NCBI GenBank assembly: GCA_020226215.1
Contig: CM035236.1
Span: 8,623,001 to 8,687,000, forward strand
DNA length: 64,000 bases
DNA from: Sindora glabra
Taxonomy: Eukaryota > Streptophyta > Magnoliopsida > Fabales > Fabaceae
Direction: 5' to 3'
Of the stretch, positions 24,943-37,063 are shown one piece after another; positions within the stretch are counted from its first letter, which is position 1; every line of letters begins with the position of its first letter. The translations under genes were made by a program, and so were the position numbers. The notes under the pieces were generated by a model. The model searched no databases, was not told the origin of the DNA, and saw nothing but the letters and a program-made list of their open reading frames with translations.

Positions 24943-25600
24943 TTCTTAAGGAAAATGCTATTCTGGTTTTTGTCAATTACATGAACTCCGAAGATTGGAT
25001 GAAGGGTGGCGTTCCAGCCAAAACTACGATAATTTTGTAACCGTATGTTCCTTCGGAGTGGCACTAACTTTGACTTAGATCTACTCTACTGTTCCTTTAT
25101 TTTCATATAACAAAATGAACAATTTTGCCCAACGAATTATAAGGCACTAATAAAATTATCCTTAATTTATATAAAATTATAATATTATTTTTATAAAATA
25201 ATTTAAAAATAAAATTATTTATACGATTATTTATATATGGTTGAAGGACATTTTAGACAAGAAAAACATCAGTTTTATTCATAATTTCTTTATATAAATA
25301 TATAATATATTTTCTGCAGTGATTTTCATTTGTCCTTTTGCTATAATCTATTTATTTTTACTTGTTAATTAAATATAAGATATAATGCATTTTATCATGG
25401 AAATTATTTTTCATTTATCACAAAAAATTATGTTTTCATTAATTAAAAATGAAATATATGCGTTTTATCAAAACTATTTTTTCATTATTAAACAATATTT
25501 TAAAATTAATCAAAAATAAAAATAATATATTTTAAAATGAAAAATATTTTTTAATTATCACCAAAAAATAATTCTTCTATTTATCAAAAACAAAATATAA
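24943..25600. other. AT-rich intergenic DNA
   Basis: Upstream flank of the DUF247 pseudogene grading into A/T-rich DNA. Nothing recognised. Confidence 0.5.
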
Positions 25601-25790
25601 TATATTTTAGGTGCTTGCTATGGTGCCCCTAGGGGTTTGGTATCCGGGGTGATGTGGCAAAATACAAGTCACTGGATGAGATTACAAAAATCTTAGCATT
25701 GACTTAATAATCTCATCCAGTGGCTTGTATTTTGCCACACCACCCGAGTACCAAACCCCTAGGGGCACCTTAAAATTCACCTATATTTTA
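25601..25790. mobile_element. Mutator-like MITE (172 bp) with 9-bp target duplication
   Basis: The element spans 25610-25781. It is flanked on both sides by the identical 9-mer tatatttta (25601-25609 and 25782-25790). It begins GGTG and ends CACC. The two halves form a near-perfect inverted repeat around a short loop (around 25.69-25.70 kb), including the arms ggtgcccctaggggtttggta and gtggcaaaatacaag. The 9-bp target duplication with long terminal inverted repeats is the hallmark of Mutator-like elements. There is no coding capacity, so it would need a transposase from elsewhere. The RNA could fold into a long hairpin and feed small-RNA silencing. Confidence 0.88.
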
Positions 25791-25903
25791 ACATGAAAAT
25801 CACTAATAAATGAATTAGTCACTTCAGGCCTGCCTGCTCTCTTTGGCAGAATCATGATACATTTCTATATTCTGCGAGTACGGGAAAATCCACATTTCAG
25901 CAA

Positions 25904-25920
25904 GGGGGGGGGGGGGGGGG
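25904..25920. repeat. Poly-G run, 17 bases
   Basis: An uninterrupted run of 17 G on the plus strand in otherwise AT-rich DNA. Such runs are prone to length error in sequencing and to G-quadruplex formation. Confidence 0.95.
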
Positions 25921-26572
25921 AAGACATCTAGAAAGAAATGCAACAAGTACTCGACCCCCCTAAATAATAATAATAATACACATGCGTAAATTAATGCAGT
26001 GGTTTATAAACAGGTCCCATTACTACAAATAACAATGTGAAGAAGTAAGGAGGGGCATGGTAGAGTGGGAGATACGTGAAAGGTAACATGAAAATTTTGG
26101 ACAATGACTTATCCATGTCCTGCTAAAACAGTTAATTAGGCAAGGCTGTTGTACCATGTATTTTTTTAAGGTAAATATATTCAAAAGAGAATTTGAGTAT
26201 TAATCTATCATATATTTTGTTATCAGCAATAATTAATTAATCAAATTTCATAATAATAATTGATATTAATTATTTAATTATGATTAATTCTGTATTATAA
26301 AAAATAAAACGAAAATGTCATATTCTAACTTCAAATAATGTAAAAAATTATTATATTAATGTAGATGAGATTTAAAATAATCATTCCTACCTAATGAGTT
26401 TGAAGTGAAATTTTATAACATAATGTTAATTTAAAAATTATGAAGTGTAAATATTAAAAGAAAAAAGAAACTACGGAAATGAAAACATAGTAATCTAATT
26501 CAGAAAATGTTCAAAGTATAATATATATATGATATGATATGAAAATGCACTTAATTTGTCCTTAAAAATGTA

Positions 26573-27063
26573 AAATACCCCATTAATTTTGAGGTAGTTG
26601 TATTTTACTTTCATAAACTTTGAAAACTTGCAAATCAAATCCATTAACTAGTAACCTCCAATATTTACTTAATTAATCATTTATTAAATTACATGAATTT
26701 TCTAAGAAGTTTTTAAACATGAATCATAATATTATGGTATATTTGTTCATTATAGCATTTTTTGCACATAATTTATATGTCATATAACTAACAAAAATTA
26801 AATTGGATAAATATAATTTTAATTAAACATTTGAAGATGAATTGTGAAATTATGTAAAAAAAAAGATATAATGAAACAATATACAATAATAGTGTGATTC
26901 TTGTTGAAAAGGTCAATAAAAACATTACATAATTTAATAAAATAGTTAATTAAGTGAATATTAGATGTTAATTGTAAGTTTTATATAATTAACGGGTTTG
27001 ATTTGCAAGTTTCCCAAATTTATAAGGTAACATGCAATCATCCTAAACTTAAAAAGGCATTTC
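26573..27063. mobile_element. Long-TIR non-autonomous element, about 490 bp
   Basis: The left arm (26.57-26.70 kb) and the reverse complement of the right arm (26.93-27.06 kb) align for roughly 130 bp. They share aaacttgcaaatcaaa and ttacttaattaa segments in the same order. About 230 bp of AT-rich sequence separates them. This is the structure of a MITE or foldback element. I did not find an unambiguous target-site duplication, so the superfamily is open. Confidence 0.65.
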
Positions 27064-27069
27064 ATATTT

Positions 27070-29840
27070 TTCTCTTAATTTTACTTATTTAATTTTCATT
27101 CAAGAAAAGACTTCAGTACATCACTAAAATGTACTAGTGCACCATGAATCCAACAGCTAATGATCAATCTTATAATGGGGAGAAATAGGTTATTAGTGCT
27201 AACTGCCAAGAATGTTGAGTTACATTGTAGCCTTTTAATTATCGACAATTGTAAGAAAGCTTAGTATATATATTTTATGAGCTAAATTATTTTTAAGCCA
27301 CAGTTTAGATTGCATAAATCTAGAACTAAATAAGTAATCTTGAATAAAAGTCATCGTCAATATTGTCAAACATACAGTCATCAGCAAATGAATCAAAAGT
27401 AGTGAAGATTCGTAATTGGGGAGGACAATGGCTAAGATCATATACAAGCTACAATTTGCAGTGAAGAAAACTAATTGTGAAGACAAGTACTAGCAAAAAT
27501 TTTCTTATTTTAATTCAACAAATATGATTGTGTGTGTTAATATAACTGGATTTAGAAAAATGAGAGCAATTAGGAGCAATTTATGTCCGAATTGAAAATT
27601 TTCATTATATTATGAATTTCCATATAAAGAAAGACCAGATATTTTCATCAAAATTCATTCTTTTTTACATTTAACATGTTCGATGGTTTGGCTATAATTC
27701 TAAGCAACAATTATTAATTTTTTGTCTCTATGCTATGAGGCTTTTGCTTTATAAGGATGATGTGGGATTTTGATTGTGAAACTATAATAGTTATTTTCTC
27801 ATTTAAATTTTTGCTAAGTAATTTCTCTTATTTTCTCTCTTCTCACTTACACCTAAGTATCTCATAATCATCACATTCTTAATAAAGTGAAACAATTGAT
27901 AGTAGTAAGACAAACATGAAACTCATTTTAGAAAGATATATATTTAGCATGACAAAAGAATGCATATGCCCTCTTTTTTTTTAATTGCTAATTTGAATTA
28001 ATTAGATAATAGTATATTAGAATTGGATTTCATTAATATAATAAAAAAACATTCACATTAAGCCTGCATAGGGACAATTTAGGAAGAATAATTATTAAAC
28101 AATAATGGCTTGTAATGCAATTAGATTAGAACTTACCAGTTATGTTTGTCTAATTACAATTTTATGTTATCATTTTGCGTTTAGTTTTTAGATAAAATAT
28201 CGATTACTCTCCCTAATCTATTTCATTTGTTACTTTCACTAAAAACACAATTTAAAAGGTGTAAAAGATAGAGTTTTGTCCAATTTCATTAACTATTAAG
28301 GAAAATTATTTATAGAGTTATTAAATGTTGAAAATTTAATCACATGCTTAAGGTCACCTATAAGTCTTAAAATTGCATTCAAATTAAGATACTTCAAAAT
28401 GTGAAGAATGGAATAGAATTGATAATTGAAATTCAAAATAAGTACTATATTGAGTAATATTTTTTGACATGCAAATTTGCTTTTAATTTTTAATGATAAC
28501 ATTATGTTAAAAATGTTCTTGGTAAACTTTGATGACTTTAGAATTTAGTAGGAAATTACTTCACTGAATTTATTATTTTATTATTTAATTTAAGTATCAT
28601 TTAAATTGACTATTTCCATTGTCACAGAAACTTCCTTTCCACCAAATTTAAGGAATGTTGTTAAGACAATTTTTAAGCTATTGTTCCAAGTATATGCCCA
28701 CATATATCATTCTCATTTTCAAAAGATAGTGAGTTTGAAGGAAGAAACATATATGAATACCTACTTTAAGCATTTTATTTTATTTATTTGGGTAAGTATT
28801 TTATGATAAAAAGTTTGAAGATGGATATGTTAATTTTCTCATTTAGTTCTGATATGGGTTAGTTTTGCTTTAATTGCTTTATCATTGAAACATGAAATTT
28901 TTCAATATTTCCACCTACTCATTTTAGTGTGTTAATGGACTAATTAACTTAGTATCTAACTTGCTATTATGTATTACATGAATTAAAATTTTGATTGAAA
29001 AAGCAAAGTTGGCTACTTTCCAAGACCTTGTTAAATTTATTTATACAATTGTAATATTATCTTATTTTCTTATTTTGAGATATTTAAGTGCCTTGTTTAA
29101 AATAATGTTTCAATAGAAAAAGAAAAAATGTAATATCCTCATCTATTACTAAATAAAACTTGCTAATTATTCATTAATTTTTACAATGCAAACAAAACCA
29201 TGTTTATGATACTATTTTGCCACATGTACTTTAAGCATAAATTACCAAGATTTAGTTTAGACTAGTCTCATTTAGAAGAAAGTATTATTACATTTTTAGC
29301 TATTTATAGTTGTTTTATTAGTAGTTGTTATTTAGCATATATTATCTTACAATTTAAGACTAATAGACTATGTGCAATGTAATAAAATACTAATGAATTA
29401 GTAAAGCCTATGTAAATTAGTAAAAAAGAAAAAAATATTTTTGCGCTTTATTTTGAAAAGTAGAAGAAAGAATCTAAAATGCATTATTTAGAATATTCAC
29501 TTTTTGAATTAAAATCCAGTAATTAGATAGGATAAATCTTAATAAGCTAATAATGTACCTTTCAAATAATAAACAAAATCTAAAAGAAATTTCAAATTTT
29601 GAGTTAAACTATTTGATCAACCACAAATGCAAAAGGTGCTACAACAAACAAAGTTACATAATTCAACTACTTTTCAAGTTAACATTTATGGAGGCAAAAA
29701 TATATATTTATGACAACTGAACAAAACTAAGTTCCGAGGTATAAGAAAATACGGCTAGAACTCAACCAAAGCTAAGAGCTTATTGTTATTGGGTATCTTT
29801 ATATGAATAATAATAAATACATATTGCAATGAAAACTAAA
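27070..29840. other. AT-rich intergenic DNA with no gene seen
   Basis: Very AT-rich, with only short frames of low complexity. No repeats, RNA genes or transposon ends were identified with confidence. Confidence 0.5.
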
Positions 29841-29849
29841 ATCCTTTCA

Positions 29850-30457
29850 CTAATTATTGGTTGTAATGGTTCCTTTCTTTCTTTTTTGCTACAATAAGCT
29901 TTGTACTTTTTATAGCATTATCCATTTCTTTAATCGATTTCTTCTTCTTTTTTGGAATAACCTTTTTAAAATGTCCTTTCACATTAATAGTGGATTATTC
30001 TCTTCCACCTATGCAGTACCTATGGCCTCATTAGTCTTATTGCTAGCATCTCTATTGGTGCGTTAATCCTAAGAATCGTTCACTTTCTTCAAAGCCTTGT
30101 CCTTCTTTTTCTTCTTTTTAGTAATTTTAGATTTTGCATAAATATTTTCTTTCTTTTCTTTATCTCCATCAACCTCGACACCTCATTAGTCCTATTGCTA
30201 GCATCTCTATTGTTAGGTTAATCTTAAGAATCTTTCACTTTCTTCGAACCTTTGTCCTTTTTTTCTTCTTCTTAGCAGTTTTAGACTCTGTAAAAATATT
30301 TTTTTTCTTTTCTTCGTCTCTATCAACCTCGACATATTTCTTGTTAGTACCACTTAAAATGCAATTTGCTAATATGTTTTTATTATATTATTTAACAAAA
30401 GAGAAATGTCTACATTCCTTAGTTAAAGAGAAATATCTTAATATAGTATATGTATAA
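29850..30457 (-). repeat. Degenerate lysine-rich tandem repeat, period about 155 bp
   Basis: Two copies start at about 30027 and 30182 with ctcattagtc(t/c)tattgctagc and run on through a long pyrimidine tract. On the minus strand each copy reads as a lysine-rich segment, for example SKTAKKKKKDKGSKK, interrupted by stops between copies. This looks like the decayed 3' part of a repetitive, charged protein gene, possibly transposon-borne. The plus-strand frames that are open here are rich in Phe and Leu because they are antisense to it. Confidence 0.4.
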
Positions 30458-30469
30458 CTAAGGCTGCTC

Positions 30470-33400
30470 ACTAGTCGATTATATTCAGTTAATAGCTGAA
30501 AATTCAACCCACTATTTATCAAAAAAAATTATTAGGTGTCAACCGATAAAATTTATTACTATGCCCTAACCAACCATGATTGCAAAGAATGTAGTCAGTC
30601 AGGCTATAGTGGGTCCCGATGGGTGATCAATTTATTCGTATGAATCAATCTTCTACAACATACAGAACATTTGGAACATAGAAATTCAATAGAAGAAAAT
30701 TTAAATGAATTGCATGTAATACAGTGAAGATTGAACTTTGAAGAAAAAAAACCTAACTAAATAAAAAAGCAATGTAAGATTTAGGAAGACTCCAATGAAC
30801 TCAAAGAAAAACTGAACAACAAAAACAATTCCTAGAAGTTAAATTAAAGGACAAAACACTAAAATATTGATGCGGAATAAAATTAACCCATATTCCTAAT
30901 AAAAAGCAAAATAAATCAAATTCAAACTCAAAAGGCACTCACATTGTTTCAAAACTATTATTTCCATCAAAATATAACCCCATCAAATATTCCTAAAAAG
31001 AGAACAGAACTTTCAAAGCACAAAGAAATCATAGAAACAAACAACATGACAAAAGAATTCACCTTTAGGTAAGCAAACTGATCTAAGCTAAAAAGCTCCT
31101 TGATTTGAGGGTACTTAAAGAGAATTGGATGATGTCGTGAGGTATGGTGTTCATCACCTTCTTCTTCCTCTTTGTATAAACCCTTCCTCATTTATCTCTC
31201 TCTCTCCTTCTCACGCCCTTCTCTCTCTACAAAACACCCTTGTAAGTAATTTCATTTTTTGTCTTCTACTATCCTTTTGAGCTCTTCTTCTATCGTTAAT
31301 TGATGGTTAAATTTTCTCTCTCTAAAAAAATAAGAGAGAAAACCTGTAAGCATTATTAATTTGATGCTGTTGTCTGTACTCCAACATTATAGAATCAAAA
31401 GGCAAAGCTCAGGTACTACTCTGTTAAGGTTACATTCAAGGGAACTATGGCAAAGATCGAAAGCAAGGAAATGAATTGTGTCTCTGTCTCTCTGGTTTGC
31501 CACTTCAAAATGCATGAAAATGACATCATTTTTATTACTTTTCGATCGGTTTGATCCTATATAGCATTTACATCTTTAAACCACACTTGACTGATCTAAC
31601 CATATTTTCCTTTATTTTCATTTGATCTTGCCTGCCAAATCACATGGAGCTGCTATTGACCGACTTTTCTAGTCTCATACAATCAATTTCCACCAAATGA
31701 CTAAAACTTGAGTAGCCTTATGTGTAACCCATGATATATAGAAAAAGAACATAGAGATAGATACAAAATTCCTAAAAAAGTTAAAAGTTTAGGGAAACAA
31801 GATAAAACAATTGAAAATATATGCATGCCTTAGCAAGCAAGAAGTAAACTTTATAAACAAAAAAATCTATAGCCTTATAAATTCATGTAGCATATTATTC
31901 CAATTACCTTGTGCCTTATTGCTTTCTTTTTACATAACCCCAAAATTAGTAAAAATGAACTTCAAGCTTTTCAAGTTCCTCCTTTTTCCTTTTTTTCTTA
32001 AAGAATTATCTTTTAACTTCCTTTGAAACCATAGGAACCTTAGTAAGCTTCTTAATCTCAGGTTCAAGGTCCATAGAAGGTTCTAGTTCATAATCATGCT
32101 CTTCCTCCAAATCATTTATTTTTACCAATTAAAATGTTATCATAGGAATTCTAATTCAAAATGACATTAAATAAAGAGACGATGCATTTTGAGTGAGGAC
32201 TAATCTTCCATCGTATAGAAATTTCTAACCAAATTTTAATAAGCATCATAAAAAATCAATCCATATGGAAAAATATCAAAGCCTTTAAATTCAATAAACC
32301 TTATAAAATGAATTCTAAATTAGCAACTTAAAAATTCATTTTTTTTAATAACCTATCTTCCTATCAGCAAAATGACTTCTTTAATCATATGATAGAATCT
32401 TATAAATAATGTCAATTTCAAAATAACAATATATAAAATAAAGTTCAAAGAAAGTGACATCAAACTAAAGTATAGCAACATGGTTGCTCCCCTTATAGAC
32501 TTTCCATATATGATCTCCTACTTCACAATATGAAGTGAAATCAAGGAAATGTTGACTAAGAATTTCAAGCTTAACCATTAGTAAATAACATTTTATATAA
32601 ACTATTTTTTCTTTATAACATATTATGAATAATACTATAGTTATCAAGGATATTAGTGAAAATGAGAAAAATATGAAACTATCTTTATCTTTATTGCTAG
32701 TTTGTTTCATTGCTATTAGGGAACGGGGATATGGAACATATTAAAGGGCTTGAAATCCTAACCCTCAACAAACACCAAAATCTTAAGACTAAAGTTAGAG
32801 GTATATATTGGATTATTTGTTTAGTGGCAAGTTTTATACCCTTTTAACAACTTATTCTATGTATTTGTGCTTTTTTCTTTTAACAATCACAGCATGTGAA
32901 TTGCCTCTAAAATGCAAAATCAATGCTAAAATATCTGCTTTGTTTATTTTTTGTTTACTAAAATATATTACAACTATATAAATTGCAATACCATCTATAT
33001 CAATCCATATGTCTTTATTCCTCTCATCTTATTTAAATAAAACTAAACTTTTAGCTAGCTTTCACCACATTAATAAAAAATAATGTAGCACACTTCGACC
33101 CTATATTAATGAATAAGCATCTCATTTAAATGCAAAAAATAGTTCATCTAAAATGTCTTCCTCGTTTTCACTCTCTTGTACTGGAGACTATACCAATTTA
33201 ATTATGAAGTAACAAATATAAGATACAACATGATAATTCAATTGACTGATTATAATAATAAGCAAAACATTATAAGGATATATTACATTCAAGGTAAACC
33301 CCTTCCTCCTCATCCACTTACTTTCATGGATATGTTGCAGCCAAATTGTATGCAATAATATAGTTTGAAAAATAAATTTGATGAATATTGTAACCTTACA

Positions 33401-36400
33401 AGTATTTTTAAAGGCTTAATCTTACTTTACACAATCAAATTAACAACTTCATCTAAATCTTAAACCCTTTAAACATCTTTCACATCTTTACGAGATGTTA
33501 TTCAAATGACATAATACTTTCTAAAATTTCAATTCAACAACTATATAGTAATGTAGAACCTTTTATCTTAACATTCTTATTTGTGTTTAATCTTCTTTCA
33601 ATGCTAATAATGCTTGTTTTTTATGGTACTGCATGAGCATCCACCAATAAATGGCATCATGTAAGGCAAAATCATAATTTGCCTCCCTATCCTATAATCA
33701 CACTTACCTAAACTATCAACAAACAATTCTTTCCCCAATAATCATCTTGCTCCTACCATTGACAATACCTTTTCCATTGATCACCCTTCCTTTTTTCTAG
33801 AATTCTTCTATATGTAGGGTTACGGTGGTTAGGTTAGGCTAGGCTAGGCTACACTTAAATGAGTCCTAGTTCCATCATCACACTTCTTCTTTTTTAGGTG
33901 GTCAATTTGTAAAATAAGGCCCAATTCTACCATGACAATTTTTCTTTTTTTAAGAGTCAATTTGTAATTGTTGCCTTTTAAGTTGCCCATAACATTTGCA
34001 TTATATTAATAGATCCTAACTGTTAATGAAATGTTGCACTGATGCACCACTTCCTCCATGGTACACCAAAGCTTACTCCTTTCATTTATCAAGTTTATTC
34101 ATAGATAACATTACTTTCTATTATGACTAAGAAATTCGTGATGTAATTTATTTAAATATTTTTTTAGAAGTTATTCTTGCAAGCTTTATTAATAGTAAAA
34201 ATTTATTTATAATTTAACAAGATGAATTTTTAAAATAAAATTAAAAAGATATGACTTAATTTGAGAAAGTGATCATTTATGTAATACCAACTCAATAGAG
34301 AAAGTTGAATTTAATTTTTTATTTTGCAAATTAATGTCAAAATTTAAGTATGTATATAATGCATATATACAAAGATGTCTAAGAAAATTAAATGTCCTGA
34401 TTAGTGCTTTCCATTTTTATGGGACATCAAAATATTTTCACTTTATTTTTAACTAAAATTAAAAATAATTAAATACTTATTAATATTAATTATTATTATT
34501 ATGAAGGATAAAATAGGAGAGATGATTAATTGATTAATTAATTGTTATTGATAGTGGGATACTAGATAAATTAATATTGAAAATTTTTCCTTGATATTTA
34601 CACTCTAAAAAAATATATAAGCATGGAAGTTTAGTTTTAACTTGACTCTTAGTATAGCATAAATTTTCATGAGGTTGAAGATATTATGATACATAATTAA
34701 TATAATGGTATATTAGTATATTATCATATTTGATCACATATTAAATTTATTTTTTTTAAAATTAATTTATTATATTATACAATAATATATCAATAATTAT
34801 ATCATATAACTATTGATATATTATTATATTAATCTCGCACTATCGCCATCCCCTACCTCTTTAGGCTTTAAAAGTAGTGAGGTTTTGATAGATGAGTTTT
34901 TTTTTTCTTTTGATAGATGAGTTACTTTGTGCTTCAACTACCCCCAACAAGAAAAGAGGCTCGAATCCAACTCTATAGCCATAATAACATGTTTTCTTAA
35001 AGTGCTTGAGATATCTCAAATTGGTGAAGCCAACAACCTTTTTAACTTTTTATGTATCTTTCTTTGAACTGGTCGACTTCTTCTAAATTAATGTAATACT
35101 ATCTTGATTCAATTTTCATACACTCCCATCCATTTATCCATTTCTAATCCTCATCCTCGCACAAAACAAACGGGATCCAATTTTGCTTCTTGGAGTGAGG
35201 TAGGAGGAGATTTAATTTTTTTAAATAATTTTTATCTTTTAAAATAAAAAATTATTTTTAAAAATTATAATTCTAAATATATAATTTAAAAATAAAATTA
35301 ATTTTTAAATATTTTTAGAAAATATTATTTTATTTTTTATATCAATTTTATAATTAAATAAAATACTTTTCTATTTATAATACCAACTATTTTTTATTTT
35401 TTCCAAAAAATAATTTTTTAAAAAAATTGGAATATATTTTTAAAAATATAAAAATAAAAATATATATGAATACACTCTTAATTTTTTTCATCTTGCTTTT
35501 GCATTGAGATAGTCTATTATCTATCGAGTGTAAATGATAATACACTATTTTAATATGTATCATTATTTTAAAATTATTAAATTTTATTCGACCTATGTAA
35601 TATTATACAAATTAATAAATTTAAAGTATTAAATCTAGTGTTGCACTGGGAATTCCTCTCTATTTACTGGCTAAGCAAATTAAGGATTTTGTGACATTGT
35701 TTGTTGAAAACCTATAGCTGGAGTTTGACCAAATAAAGCACAAATATTTTATGGTGATGCTGACAAATCATTATTGCTAACAAGCAAAGCCATTTATTAT
35801 AACTCTGCACTTCAAGGTTTTTTTTTTTTTTTGACTTTTTTGGGCTTAATAATCCTCTCGTTAATAATACATAATTTCCAGATAATATATGCCTATTTTT
35901 CTCTTTTTTTATAATTTATTGAAGTATGTGAAAATGAAGGAGAAATATAGAAAGTTGGAGTCTATTTATTTATTATTTTTCAAAATAATTTTTTAATTTT
36001 TAATTTTTTAAAAGAAGTTTTTGTTTAACAAATTATTTTCAAAATCTACTTTTAAAAATTATAATTTCAAATGTGTAACTTAAAAATATATAGATAGAAA
36101 TAAAATTCTAATTTTTTTAACATATTCTTTAGTTTTGAATGCTAATTTTATAATTAAATTAAATATTTTCTTATTTAATTAACCAAACACTCTTTATTTT
36201 TAATTTTCTTTAAATTCAAATATAATTAAAAAAACAGTTTTAAAAATAATTTTTGAAAATAAAAAGTCAAAAACATATCTAGGCCGACCCTTCTGTTCCC
36301 ATATTTACGAGCATAATCTTCTTTAAATTCATCCCTTCCCATTCATTTTTATTCTCCAGGATCCAAATGTAGATGTTTTGCCCATTAGCGTGACTAAAAA

Positions 36401-36880
36401 ATAAGAACGAAACAGGATGATGTGATTAACAGTAACTTCTGCGGCTTTCAATTTACCGCCAAAGTGGTAAAAGAACTAATTTTACCTCCTTCAAAAGAAA
36501 TTCTCCAGGAGTGGGAGTACTGTGCAATAGCATTTCTGCTCCATGCCCCTTCTCTCGGTTTCTTTTGTACTTCTCTCTTTTGCTAACCCATTGGTTACGT
36601 AGTGTGCAAGTTTACTATATTTAATGAAGTTCCTGCCAAGGGCTCGGAGATCAACCATGATATTAGTTTTTTCACATGTGAAGCTATAACTAGGTGACGT
36701 GTCAAGCATGCACTTTTAGGTTTTGACAGAGGAAGTATGATGTGAGAAGACCGAGTTTGTCACCTTGAGGATCGAAGAGTTGCAGAGTTGAAACGAACAG
36801 TTAACAAGTAGGTAACAATATAACTAGCAGACGAAACAAACAGAGGATTTCAGATTAAACATTTAAATGAAATAACACCA
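30470..36880. other. AT-rich intergenic DNA with scattered coding-like remnants
   Basis: On the minus strand near 31.98-32.13 kb a short frame reads like charged protein (NDLEEEHDYELEPSMDLEPE) before stops, similar in flavour to the lysine-rich remnant at 30 kb. A (GGCTA)n-like mini-repeat sits at 33.83-33.85 kb. The region may be one large decayed transposon, but I could not delimit ends. The ORF at 36.49-36.71 kb on the minus strand has no family features. Confidence 0.35.
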
Positions 36881-37063
36881 GAGTGGCAGCCACTACAAAT
36901 TGATTTCAGGCGCAGTTTTGACAGGTAGAGGTAGAAATATTTGTACAACAATGATCATCCCATCAAGCACAACCACTCTTCTTTGGGTGACTTGAAGGGA
37001 ATCACCATTTGGGCATGAAAGATAACAGAAACATCATCGTATAGCAATTTCATCGATGGTTTA

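Noticed and set aside
29857..30457. Plus-strand ORFs resembling membrane proteins
   Set aside because: Phe/Leu-rich translation is the antisense of a Lys-rich repeat on the other strand.
33828..33850. GGCTA mini-repeat as a possible telomere-like or CRISPR-like array
   Set aside because: Only a few units, no spacers, no telomeric hexamer.
36491..36709. 72-codon minus-strand ORF downstream of the protease
   Set aside because: No family match and no promoter signal; likely chance.
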